From Kurthia populi (GTDB taxonomy: Bacteria; Bacillota; Bacilli; Bacillales_A; Planococcaceae): 63,751 nt of DNA. This document shows, piece by piece, positions 52,891 to 60,703 of this stretch (position 1 is the first letter of the stretch; every line of letters starts with the position of its first letter). The translations under genes were made by a program, and so were the position numbers. Where the stretch lies: positions 1 to 63,751 of the forward strand of contig NZ_JBHUOR010000137.1 in the NCBI RefSeq assembly GCF_042686175.1, written 5' to 3'. The notes under the pieces were generated by a model. The model did no database searches and was not told the origin of the DNA. It worked only from the letters and a program-made list of their open reading frames with translations.

Positions 52891-54081
52891 TTAGTAAGCT
52901 AAACCGTAAAGTGCTTTAATGTGAGATAAGTAGCGAATGTTAGACGCTTCTTTCATTAATGATGCTGGTAAACCTTTTAGTTGTGTGCTGTTGCCACCAA
53001 CTGTTGCGACGCCGTCTTTACGACCTAGTGACGCAAGTGTACCAGAATCTACTGGTGCGAATTCGTTCATTTCTTTGCCTGTTAAGTAAGCGAATAAGTT
53101 GTACCCAACTAATTCACCCATTTGCCAAGCATTTTGAGCTGTTGGCGCATATGGACGATCTGTTTCTTTGTTTGCACCTGGTGCGTAAGCTGCTGCTGCA
53201 TCCCCTACAACGAATACATCTTGGTGAGAATCTGATTGTAAGAAGTCATTTACTACGGCTTTCCCGCGGTTACAAACTAAACCTGATTCTTCTACGATTG
53301 GATATTGGGCTACGCCACCTGTCCAAACGACTGTGTTCGCTTCGATTTTTTGGCCATCTTTAAGTGACACAACATTGCCTTCAACGCCTGTTACAGGAAG
53401 ACCCGTTAAGAATTCAACGCCGCGGTCTGCAAGTGATTTTGTCGCGCGTTCGATTAATTCTTGAGGAAGTACTGGTAAAATACGTGGGCCAGCTTCCACT
53501 AATTTAATGTCTAAATCAGATGCTTTTACGCCGTATTTTGCTGCGATTTTCGGCATATTATCAACGATTTCACCAACAAGTTCAACACCTGTTAGACCAC
53601 CGCCACCGATAACGATTGTGGCATCAGCTTTGTTGCCTGTTTCAGCGAATGATTTGATTTTAGAGATGATGTGTTCACGGATTGTGTTCGCATCTTCAAC
53701 TGATTTTAGAACGAATGAATTTTCTTCAAGTCCCGGAATACCGAAGTAGCCTGTTTTTGAACCTAATGCGACAACTAATGCGTCGTATGATAAGTTTTCA
53801 CCGTTATCTAATTTTACTGATTTGTTGTCTACTGAGAATGATTCAACAGTCGCGATTTTTAGCTTGATGTCTTTGCCGCGGAATAATTTTCCTAAGTCAA
53901 AAGCAACTGCTTTTTCGTTTACTGTGCCACCTGCTAGACGGTGTAATTCCGTGATGATTTGGTGTGTTGGGTATTTGTTAACAACAGTTACTTCGGCTTC
54001 GTTGCCATCTAAATATTGACGAACTGTTAATGCAGATAATACGCCGCCGTAACCTGCACCTAAAATGACGATTTTTTTCAT
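52891..54081 (-). CDS. ndh: Type II NADH dehydrogenase (NDH-2)
   Basis: NDH-2 is the single-subunit peripheral membrane flavoprotein that oxidises NADH and reduces menaquinone without pumping protons. The 396-residue protein has the FAD GAGYGG motif (8-13), the NADH-binding GGGGLTGVELVGEI (about 156-170) and the quinone-side AQNAWQMGELVGYNL. The C-terminal end carries amphipathic segments for membrane contact. It follows the DUF1641 gene by 36 bases and the unit has a Rex-like operator. Confidence 0.93.
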   Translation of the reverse strand: MKKIVILGAGYGGVLSALTVRQYLDGNEAEVTVVNKYPTHQIITELHRLAGGTVNEKAVAFDLGKLFRGKDIKLKIATVESFSVDNKSVKLDNGENLSYDALVVALGSKTGYFGIPGLEENSFVLKSVEDANTIREHIISKIKSFAETGNKADATIVIGGGGLTGVELVGEIVDNMPKIAAKYGVKASDLDIKLVEAGPRILPVLPQELIERATKSLADRGVEFLTGLPVTGVEGNVVSLKDGQKIEANTVVWTGGVAQYPIVEESGLVCNRGKAVVNDFLQSDSHQDVFVVGDAAAAYAPGANKETDRPYAPTAQNAWQMGELVGYNLFAYLTGKEMNEFAPVDSGTLASLGRKDGVATVGGNSTQLKGLPASLMKEASNIRYLSHIKALYGLAY

Positions 54082-54117
54082 TGGTTAAACCTCCATGTTA
54101 CTAAGTGTTGTGGAATA

Positions 54118-54540
54118 TTAGTGGTTTTGTTTTTCTTTTGAAACTTCTAAGAAAGCATTTGCAAAACGGAATACGCTTTGTACTTGTGGGTCTTTCATTA
54201 ATTTTAAAATGCCGAATAAGCCGATTTGTTCGTGGCTTACATCTGCGCGGTCTTTTGCTTCAATTGCAGTTGCAGCTAAACCTTTTGCAGATTTTACGAC
54301 GGGTCCTACGATTTCAGAAGTCGCGTTGACCATATCATTTTTGAATACCGTATCTGTAGCAAGACCTTGTGCCACATCATACACTTGTGTAAGAGTTGTC
54401 ACCATTTCTGCAAGTTTTGGTAATTCGTTCACTAAAGCTGTTAATGAAGCTTGTACTTGTGGATCTAATAATTGGTCAAGTACGTCTAATTGTTGTTGGT
54501 TTACTGCTGGTTGTTGTGATTGAGTAGTCTGTTCTGACAT
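54118..54540 (-). CDS. DUF1641 protein upstream of NDH-2
   Basis: I start at ATG 54540 behind AAAGGAGA, giving 140 residues. The N-terminus is Gln/Pro rich (TTQSQQPAVNQQQ); a helical DUF1641 domain follows (about 20-135), including DPQVQASLTALVNELPKL and LGILKLMKDPQVQSVF-like repeats. Members in Bacillus sit with formate dehydrogenase (YjgD, YrhD). Here it is in one unit with NDH-2, suggesting an accessory role for redox dehydrogenases; the function is not established. Confidence 0.8.
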   Translation of the reverse strand: MSEQTTQSQQPAVNQQQLDVLDQLLDPQVQASLTALVNELPKLAEMVTTLTQVYDVAQGLATDTVFKNDMVNATSEIVGPVVKSAKGLAATAIEAKDRADVSHEQIGLFGILKLMKDPQVQSVFRFANAFLEVSKEKQNH

Positions 54541-54863
54541 ATCCAATTCTCCTTTACAATAACTATTTCTGTGACTTCACAAACGTGAAATTTGTGTCTA
54601 AGAGCATTTTGCTCTAGTGTAATGCGCTTCTAAATGATCTTTCAGGCATCGCCCATCGTCGCGGTGCAACTTTCCATTACTTCATCAAACTTCCATTCAA
54701 TGAAGTGAAGAAACGACAAATAACAAGTAACATAATGCGAATGTTCAAGACTGTTCAAATAGGTGTTGTCAACAAATCTCAAATCAATTTTAACATAGAT
54801 TACTTTGAAAAACAGTTGTTTATCGAGATTTGCACGCATTCGGAAAACTTTCTTTTTACGATT

Positions 54864-54890
54864 TCGTGAAGCCTTTCACAAAGGATTATA
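54864..54890 (-). promoter_or_regulatory. Candidate ndh-unit promoter with Rex-like operator
   Basis: A perfect TATAAT -10 (minus strand, 54885-54890) is followed three bases later by TCGTGAAGCCTTTCACAA (54864-54881), a 13/14 match to Rex half-sites TTGTGAA-N4-TTCACAA, over the likely start site. The -35 is poor. Rex controls ndh in B. subtilis in response to NADH/NAD+. The implied leader before the DUF1641 ATG is about 340 bases. Confidence 0.55.
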
Positions 54891-54981
54891 CACCTGTCTA
54901 ACGATAATTCCTATAGTGATTAACTGAAAATTCTTTCAATAACTTTTTTTCATAGAATTTTTTCAAAACTTCTATGAATCT

Positions 54982-55009
54982 TTAAATATTTTAACGTTAA
55001 AATATTTAA
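54982..55009. repeat. 28-bp perfect palindrome
   Basis: TTAAATATTTTAAC and its exact complement are joined with no spacer (centre 54995/54996). It lies between the AraC remnant and the ndh unit in a gene-free stretch (54541-55086). Apart from the promoter site and this, I see nothing in that gap. Confidence 0.5.
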
Positions 55010-55086
55010 CACCTTCACTATCATAACATAAATCGTTATAAATCGCCGAAATGAATACTTAAGTTTTTAAAGAAAACAGGATGCCG

Positions 55087-55281
55087 CTAACTATAAATAC
55101 TGCGAAACTGCTTTGGTGTACAGTTTGTGAATTTTTTTAAAACTTTTGTAAAATGGCTTTGATCATGAAAGTGAAGCAACTTCGCAATAGAGTGATTGAC
55201 CTTTCCTTCATCAATCATTGCATATGTAACGCGTATTTCATCAGTAAAATGTGCTAATGAAAAGCGAAAATGTACGACAGG
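55087..55281 (-). pseudogene. AraC-family regulator, C-terminal HTH remnant
   Basis: On the minus strand, in the same frame as the 79-residue ORF upstream and immediately after its TGA, an open stretch of 64 codons ends at TAG 55087. It holds the second half of an AraC-type DNA-binding domain: IRVTYAMIDEGKVNHSIAKL, HFHDQSHFTKVLKKF and TPKQFRSIY. The first HTH and effector domain are missing, and there is no start codon or ribosome site of its own. Confidence 0.75.
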
Positions 55282-55521
55282 TCAAACAATAATCGTAGTT
55301 GTCTGTCGCTTAAAAAGATAATAGCATTCGATATTATTAACACGCCATTTTTGATAAGATGCCCATTCTTTAGGAAATGTTTTTTTAATAACTTGTGCAA
55401 TAAAAGGTTGAGCCCCTATATAAGCCATTGTATGTAAAATTTCTTTTGTTGCATTATGCACAACAGTTACTGGGATGTGAAACGTTTCTTCAATAACTAA
55501 ACGTTCTTCGTCTACTCCCAC
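55282..55521 (-). CDS. Short hypothetical protein, possibly the broken N-terminal part of an AraC gene
   Basis: The 79-residue ORF starts at GTG with a perfect GGAGGA site six bases upstream, so translation is likely. It has no recognisable motif beyond an aromatic patch (KKTFPKEWASYQKWRV). It ends at a TGA that is in frame with the AraC-type remnant directly downstream, so this may be one gene cut by a stop, with deletions, or an unrelated small gene that now abuts it. Confidence 0.45.
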   Translation of the reverse strand: MGVDEERLVIEETFHIPVTVVHNATKEILHTMAYIGAQPFIAQVIKKTFPKEWASYQKWRVNNIECYYLFKRQTTTIIV

Positions 55522-55638
55522 AAAAATTCCTCCTTCAAGATTGCCAACATCTAATTTAGCGACAAAATAAATGAATTTTCGAGAGAAATTTCGCGTACTT
55601 TAAAAAAGGCGCCAAAAGGAATTGGTTTTTACACAAAA

Positions 55639-56106
55639 TTACATTTTATGGATTCTATATCCTTCCACCTCTTGCCTACTTTCGTTCCATTCTCCGTGAA
55701 TTTCAAACACCCCCTCTTCAAAAAACAATGGAAATCGACGTTTAAACCATGGCTGCATTGGTAATGACATTGCTTCATCTAATGTAACCCAGCACAATTC
55801 GCCTTCTGGTGGATGTTCGAGTAATGTACCTTCAAAATCTGTTGCGACATAATTAAATACCATATAGCGATAATTATTTTTCGTATCCGCATAGCCATCC
55901 ACACCTTTATAGATGAGATTTTTCACCTTGAGCCCTGTTTCTTCAAAAACTTCACGAGCTGCACCTTCTGCAATGCTCTCGGGAAAATCCACTTTACCAC
56001 CCGGCCCTAGATACCCTGGAAAGCCTCGTTCTGGTGGACGATTTAGTAATAAAATACGCTCTTCTTTCTTCACAATACACATCGTATAAATATCCGTATT
56101 AATCAT
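55639..56106 (-). CDS. Nudix hydrolase (8-oxo-dGTP diphosphatase-like)
   Basis: The 155-residue protein has a complete Nudix box, G37-x5-E43-x7-R51-E52-x2-E55-E56-x-G58, with LGPGGKVDFPESI leading in. It pyrophosphorolyses a nucleoside diphosphate linked to another group; a MutT/YtkD-like role in removing oxidised nucleotides is likely but not shown. AAGGGGCG precedes the ATG. Confidence 0.88.
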   Translation of the reverse strand: MINTDIYTMCIVKKEERILLLNRPPERGFPGYLGPGGKVDFPESIAEGAAREVFEETGLKVKNLIYKGVDGYADTKNNYRYMVFNYVATDFEGTLLEHPPEGELCWVTLDEAMSLPMQPWFKRRFPLFFEEGVFEIHGEWNESRQEVEGYRIHKM

Positions 56107-56218
56107 ATTTGTTCACGCCCCTTTTCTACACTTATCATACTGCTTTTAAAATATTGATTTCAATCCTACAATAGCGCTTAAAAATTGAACAAGCAGGAAA
56201 TTGAAATCTCCCGGTTAT

Positions 56219-56362
56219 TTATTTTTGATGACGACATTTTTTACAATAGCTATTTACTAAAATAAGCAGTTCCTCTGGCTTTATCGCATCCCCAAGTCTT
56301 ATTGTTTTAATGACTACTCCACATTTTTTACAACGTACTTCTTTTTCAAATGGTATTGGCAT
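56219..56362 (-). CDS. Small zinc-ribbon protein (47 aa)
   Basis: The minus strand encodes 47 residues from ATG 56362 to TAA 56219, with AGGGGGG eight bases before the ATG. It has two CxxC knuckles, CKKC at 11-14 and CKKC at 40-43, with a charged and hydrophobic middle (VVIKTIRLGDAIKPEELLIL). It lies just after the DUF2252 gene (19 bases), so it may be cotranscribed with it. Function unknown; zinc ribbons often bind RNA, DNA or protein. Confidence 0.7.
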   Translation of the reverse strand: MPIPFEKEVRCKKCGVVIKTIRLGDAIKPEELLILVNSYCKKCRHQK

Positions 56363-56381
56363 ATAATCCCCCCTCATTCCT

Positions 56382-57692
56382 TTATCGGAGAATTATGGCC
56401 GTCTTAAATGTTTCATAATCTCTCTTCACTTGCTCCTTATACATAAATGTCGCATACGATACATAGTGAATAAACTGCTCTTTGTCAGTAATCGCCTCTA
56501 AAATTTCTTCTGCGCTACGATATGCCCCTTCGATATCTGCACGCGTATGGATTTTCGCCGCGACACAGCCCATCGTCTCAACCGTCCGCTTATAATCCTT
56601 CTCCGTCACTAAATCGTTCGGCTTCACTTTCTTTTTATATGGGGACCGTTCACGAATATAAAACTCCTTATCGCCAATAGTCATATAGCCAACATACGGA
56701 TCATTTAAATGATGCATCGCTTTTTGTGTCGCTACAATGCGTTCGCCTTGATGCGGATGTTTCTGCCAAAATGTTTCGTTGTAGGGTAGAAAATAAGCTG
56801 GCACTGGCGGACGTGCTTCTTTCATTTCAAGCACCAAATCATCATGACCTCCCGCTTCTAGCCCGCCCTCAATCAAAATATAATAGCGGCTTAGGCCAAT
56901 AGAAGCCGTCCCTGAGCCGTATTTACGCGCAATATCTTTAATGCGAAAATGCTGTGCATTGGGCACATGTTTTTTCTCAAGCGTCTTTATATAGTCCTGC
57001 ATAACCGCCCCAATTTGCATCGCCTCATGTCCCGTTACTGGCTGCACCTCTTCGTCAAAATGAAATACGCGTTCGCCTCGCTCATTACTGTACGTAATGT
57101 CGGCTAAGAGATGATTGCGCTTACGCTTTTCTAATTTCTTTAATACTGTTTTTATCGTTTTTTTCGTATTGTCTACTGTGAATACAAGCGTTAGCGGATC
57201 TTGTTCGTTCGCCACAAAACGTGCTAGTTGCTTATAATAGCTTTCCGTAAATGTCCGAATGAATGTCCGCTGCTCTTCAGCTGTGCGTCCTTGCTCATCG
57301 GCATAAAGCGCAATGCTCGTACTCATGCGCAAAATATCGTATAAATACGAGCCAACATAGCCTTCATCAAAATCATTGGCATCAAAAACGATTTGTCCCG
57401 CTTCATTTTGGAAGCATCCGAAATTATCCATATGCATATCTCCTTGAATCCATACGGGTCTATGCTCAGGCGTATGATAAAGCGATGGAATCTTCGTCAC
57501 ATCATAGTAAAATAAATAGGCACTCCCTCTAAAAAATCGGTACGCACTCTCCTGCATCTTGTCATACTTTGCTTGCCGCTGTGCCTCACTTAGTCCCATA
57601 CAGTCCACATCAAATTCATGTAGCACGGTTTCAATAAAATGCTTACGCAAAGCTTGGCGTGTATGTTTCACACGTTCATTATTAATCGGCAT
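56382..57692 (-). CDS. DUF2252 family protein
   Basis: The 436-residue protein has DUF2252 landmarks of a phosphotransferase-like fold: WIQGDMHMDNFGCF (about 81-94), FDANDFDEGYVGSYLYDI (about 103-120, the putative metal-binding Asp/Asn) and GSGTASIGLSRYYIL. Such proteins resemble aminoglycoside/choline kinases but their substrate is not known. AAAGGAGGAG precedes the ATG. It is followed by the small zinc-ribbon gene. Confidence 0.85.
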   Translation of the reverse strand: MPINNERVKHTRQALRKHFIETVLHEFDVDCMGLSEAQRQAKYDKMQESAYRFFRGSAYLFYYDVTKIPSLYHTPEHRPVWIQGDMHMDNFGCFQNEAGQIVFDANDFDEGYVGSYLYDILRMSTSIALYADEQGRTAEEQRTFIRTFTESYYKQLARFVANEQDPLTLVFTVDNTKKTIKTVLKKLEKRKRNHLLADITYSNERGERVFHFDEEVQPVTGHEAMQIGAVMQDYIKTLEKKHVPNAQHFRIKDIARKYGSGTASIGLSRYYILIEGGLEAGGHDDLVLEMKEARPPVPAYFLPYNETFWQKHPHQGERIVATQKAMHHLNDPYVGYMTIGDKEFYIRERSPYKKKVKPNDLVTEKDYKRTVETMGCVAAKIHTRADIEGAYRSAEEILEAITDKEQFIHYVSYATFMYKEQVKRDYETFKTAIILR

Positions 57693-57825
57693 CGAACTCC
57701 TCCTTTAATATTTCAACTATGTAACGAAGCTATCAATTTCATGTAATTTCACGGTTTTGTCTATATTATTACCCTCCATTTCGATACACTTAACAACGTA
57801 AAAAAAGAAAAGGTTGGTGATTCGA

Positions 57826-58284
57826 ATGATGAAACGCACACTATGTACCCTACTGGTCGGTACAAGTTTTTTATTAGGTGCTTGCACACAAGAAGATACA
57901 GCAACCTATGAAATGCAGCAAGACGGCATCGACATGACCGTCAAAAATTATTATGTAGATGATACTATTACAAAACAGCATATTGAAACGACGATGTCAT
58001 ATAAAACGCTTGGCTACGCTTCAAAAGAAGCTGCACGTGAAGCGAATTTAGATGCTGAGCAAGAATATAATCATGAAGCTGGTATACGCTATAAAGCAAA
58101 TTATAAAAGGAATGCGATTGCAACCAATTTGACGATTGATTATGATAAAATCGAACATTTAGAGGCACTTGAAAACTTGCAGGGCGTTACCTTTGAAGTA
58201 GAATCGACAAATCCGGTTCAAGTAAATAAAATCAAAACCGAAATGCTTTTAAAAGAAAATGGTTTTAAGAAGCTTGAGGAGTAA
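57826..58284 (+). CDS. YehR-like lipoprotein (DUF1307)
   Basis: I start at the first ATG of ATGATGAAA at 57826, with GGTGA upstream, giving 152 residues. A lipoprotein signal with the lipobox LLGAC (Cys at 19) is followed by a mature domain resembling E. coli YehR, a DUF1307 protein, with LDAEQEYNHEAGIRYK. It should be lipid-anchored on the outer face of the membrane. No neighbouring genes explain the function; YehR homologues occur widely in Firmicutes. Confidence 0.8.
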   Translation: MMKRTLCTLLVGTSFLLGACTQEDTATYEMQQDGIDMTVKNYYVDDTITKQHIETTMSYKTLGYASKEAAREANLDAEQEYNHEAGIRYKANYKRNAIATNLTIDYDKIEHLEALENLQGVTFEVESTNPVQVNKIKTEMLLKENGFKKLEE

Positions 58285-58373
58285 TTTTTAAGCTATTGTA
58301 GGACGAAAAAGGACATAGGCAATTTCGACTGTTTCTGTTACACTAAATGTATTGATTTAAAGGGGATCAGACT

Positions 58374-58907
58374 ATGTTGCCAACTACCGTAAAACACCGT
58401 TATACAGGCGAACAAATTACGTTTGTCGAACGCACGAAAGACTACACCATTATTGAAGTAACACTACCAGCCAACGGGGATGGCCCACCACTACATAAGC
58501 ATGACCGCTATGAGGAAAATTTTGAAGTCATTAGCGGTCAACTAACGGTCACTGTAAATAAAAAAACGACCATTTTAAAGCCAGGTGATGCAGCACTTGT
58601 TCGTCTAAAACAGGCGCACCGCTTCACAAATGCACATCCAGAGCCGGTAACATTCCGTGTGACACTAACACCACGTTGTGATTTTGAGACGTCTGTGCGC
58701 ATTCATTACGGACTGATGGACGATAATCTAACAGATGATAAAGGTAATCCGAAAAATTTTACCCATCTAGCTATTATCCTGTACTTCCAAAACACATGGA
58801 TTGCTGGTATTCCAATTAGCATTCAACGCTTTATTGCGAAGCGCATTTTAGCGAAAGCTGAGAAAAACGGTACGTTAAAAGAATTAGAAAAATATTATAA
58901 AGTGTAA
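58374..58907 (+). CDS. Cupin-domain protein
   Basis: The 177-residue protein has a single cupin barrel with metal-ligand histidines at H41, H43 and H82 and a Glu in EENFEV (about 47-52), followed by GDAALVRLKQAH. The C-terminal 60 residues are helical with a hydrophobic stretch (THLAIILYFQNTWIAGI), unusual for a cupin and possibly a membrane-contact or partner surface. AAGGGGAT precedes the ATG. No substrate can be inferred. Confidence 0.8.
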   Translation: MLPTTVKHRYTGEQITFVERTKDYTIIEVTLPANGDGPPLHKHDRYEENFEVISGQLTVTVNKKTTILKPGDAALVRLKQAHRFTNAHPEPVTFRVTLTPRCDFETSVRIHYGLMDDNLTDDKGNPKNFTHLAIILYFQNTWIAGIPISIQRFIAKRILAKAEKNGTLKELEKYYKV

Positions 58908-58940
58908 AAAGCTGCGACCATTATGCGTCGCAGCTTTTTT
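58906..58940. terminator. Bidirectional terminator between the cupin gene and the minus-strand gene
   Basis: AAAAAGCTGCGAC with GTCGCAGCTTTTT (58906-58918 with 58927-58939) is a perfect 13-bp stem; the arm overlaps the last codons of the minus-strand gene. Confidence 0.88.
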
Positions 58941-59667
58941 TAAGTTTCGTTAAATCAATTTCATAAGTATCACCATAAACACGCTTTGGCGCAAGCTCTT
59001 TGTCGCCATAAAATAGCACATTGAAATTGCCATTGTTAAATTGCACAATAAATAAATCGTCAAACAAATGAAAGGTCTTTTGATTGACGCGAATAAAACC
59101 GGTCGTTTGCGCCGTCGTTTTCACACTAATGCGGCGCCCGTTCGCCACAACATCATAGCCCGGTTGATTCGTTGTAGCAGCAAGCTCACCACCCGTTTCG
59201 AGTACGCATAAAAATTCCCCAATACGCCCGGTTAAATGGCGCAGTTCCGTTGCCTGGAAGCCGAGCACATTCATCTCAAACTGCAAAATTTCGCTGTAAT
59301 GCTCATACATCGCTTGGACGCTCGATGTCGTTAAGTTTTTCTGCGTACCATGATAGAAAAACACCTCGCCGCGCTTCCATTCACCGACTACTGTTGCCTC
59401 CTGTGCACCGCGCTTCTTTTGATAAATGAGCCCCGTATAAGCATCGTTTTCACCAATATATTTGTATGTATTGCGGTCCAAGTAAATGAATAAATGCTTC
59501 GTAAATGAAATGCCATTATTAAAACGGTTGTAGCAATAATCACTTAAAATAATGCTTGCTGGATTCGTTTGAAAAGCCTCGACCACACGCTTTTTTACCG
59601 CTGCTACTGTCACGACATCGCCTTCGCTCCCCGCAAGTACTGCCTTAATTTGTTCATATATGGTCAT
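58921..59667 (-). CDS. PD-(D/E)XK-like protein of unknown specificity
   Basis: The 248-residue protein has an N-terminal helical, winged-helix-like half (about 1-70) and, from about 145, a nuclease-like core: TGRIGEFLCVLETGG (R148, E151), then PGYDVV (D172) and RRISVKT (K183). The E-x20-D-x10-K spacing is that of the PD-(D/E)XK fold, with Ser in place of the middle acid. It resembles uncharacterised Bacillus DUF proteins. No methylase is adjacent, so if it is a nuclease it is solitary. AAGGGGAG precedes the ATG. Confidence 0.6.
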   Translation of the reverse strand: MTIYEQIKAVLAGSEGDVVTVAAVKKRVVEAFQTNPASIILSDYCYNRFNNGISFTKHLFIYLDRNTYKYIGENDAYTGLIYQKKRGAQEATVVGEWKRGEVFFYHGTQKNLTTSSVQAMYEHYSEILQFEMNVLGFQATELRHLTGRIGEFLCVLETGGELAATTNQPGYDVVANGRRISVKTTAQTTGFIRVNQKTFHLFDDLFIVQFNNGNFNVLFYGDKELAPKRVYGDTYEIDLTKLKKSCDA

Positions 59668-59721
59668 TGAAATCTCCCCTTTTTCATTTTATCGGCAAAT
59701 ATCATGATTTTTTCAGCAAAC

Positions 59722-59750
59722 AAAAAGAGGCTGCATCATGCAACCTCTTC
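59722..59750 (-). terminator. Terminator after the 49-aa gene
   Basis: AAGAGG with CCTCTT (59725-59730 with 59744-59749) around an inner TGCATCATGCA arm forms a stem; a T run follows on the minus strand. Confidence 0.75.
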
Positions 59751-59755
59751 CACAA

Positions 59756-59905
59756 CTATTTCCCTTGCTTCGCTTGTTTCTTTTGTAAATATGCCTCACG
59801 TAATTGTGCAAGACGTTCTTGTTTATTGGACTGAGCCGGCTTGTTTTTTTCGTGGAACTTCGTTACTGCTGCCTGGCCTTTTGAATCTAATTGATATTTT
59901 CCCAT
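59756..59905 (-). CDS. Small basic protein (49 aa)
   Basis: The minus strand encodes MGKYQLDSKGQAAVTKFHEK and a Lys/Gln-rich helical tail (NKQERLAQLREAYLQKKQ), 49 residues from ATG 59905 to TAG 59756, with AGGTGA eight bases upstream and a terminator downstream. No cysteines or membrane segments. It is probably cytosolic and monocistronic; I do not recognise it. Confidence 0.65.
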   Translation of the reverse strand: MGKYQLDSKGQAAVTKFHEKNKPAQSNKQERLAQLREAYLQKKQAKQGK

Positions 59906-60092
59906 TTTGGTTCACCTACTTTTTGTTAACGTAACCATACTACTATACATTATTTTCGTCGATTCGTGTAAAGAGAATACTTTTTCAATGCATTAAAATA
60001 ACTTTTTCTTTTTAACCTCATCTTAACCTTTGACCTATAGGATAGGTAATAAGAAGTGGTGATGTGCCACGAAAAATGAATGGAGGATTATA

Positions 60093-60533
60093 ATGAAAAA
60101 ACGTTTAATTAGTAGCAGTATGGCTGTTGCTTTATTATTTACAGGTGCTGGACACTCGTCTGCAAGTACAGTAACAACTGCAGCACAAACAAATTTATCA
60201 AGCTTGCAAGGTATGGATATCGAGAACGCATTATTGGCCGTGCAAAGTAAGCGCGCAGGTTTATTGGAAGATCAACTAAAGAATCAGCTAGAACAGGTAC
60301 AAGTACGAAATGCTGAGATTTCAAAACTTAATGAACGGTTAGCTACTTGTAAGAATGAAGAGGAAAGAGCATTGATTAAACAACAAATGGATACGCTAGC
60401 CAATTCGCAGCAAATGGATACGCTTCGTCTTCAAAGCTTATCAAATAAACGCAACGAAGCATTTGATACAATGACTAATTTCATTAAAAAAATGCAAGAT
60501 AATCGTTCGTCTATCCTAACAAATATGCGCTAA
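60093..60533 (+). CDS. Secreted coiled-coil protein of unknown function
   Basis: The 146-residue protein has a Sec signal peptide (about 1-24, cleavage near SSAS) and a long helical coiled-coil mature part (about 40-135) with one cysteine (CKNE, about 91). A short repeat QQMDTL occurs twice (about 101-106 and 110-115). GGAGGA precedes the ATG. The single Cys could form a dimer or be modified. The gene is flanked by its own terminator. Confidence 0.75.
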   Translation: MKKRLISSSMAVALLFTGAGHSSASTVTTAAQTNLSSLQGMDIENALLAVQSKRAGLLEDQLKNQLEQVQVRNAEISKLNERLATCKNEEERALIKQQMDTLANSQQMDTLRLQSLSNKRNEAFDTMTNFIKKMQDNRSSILTNMR

Positions 60534-60538
60534 TAAAT

Positions 60539-60575
60539 AAAACCCCCACCGTCGTTTGAATACGGTGGGGGTTTT
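60539..60575 (+). terminator. Terminator of the secreted coiled-coil gene
   Basis: A 14-bp perfect GC-rich stem (60539-60552 with 60562-60575) is followed by TTTT. Confidence 0.9.
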
Positions 60576-60703
60576 CATGTTTATATATGGCTTTCTATCG
60601 TTTAAAATTCCGCTTCAATATGCTCAAAATATCATCGCAATTTAGCTTAAAATATTGAAAACCCTCTCCTAGTGATTTCATTCCTATTCTCTCGTATGTA
60701 CTG

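Noticed and set aside
54560..54600. A second Rex-like or FNR-like site near the DUF1641 gene (TGTGACTTCACA)
   Set aside because: The half-sites have the wrong spacing for both Rex and FNR.
54642..54839. 65-codon minus-strand ORF downstream of the Rex-like site
   Set aside because: No ribosome-binding site, no family resemblance, and it lies in the leader of the DUF1641 gene. Probably chance.
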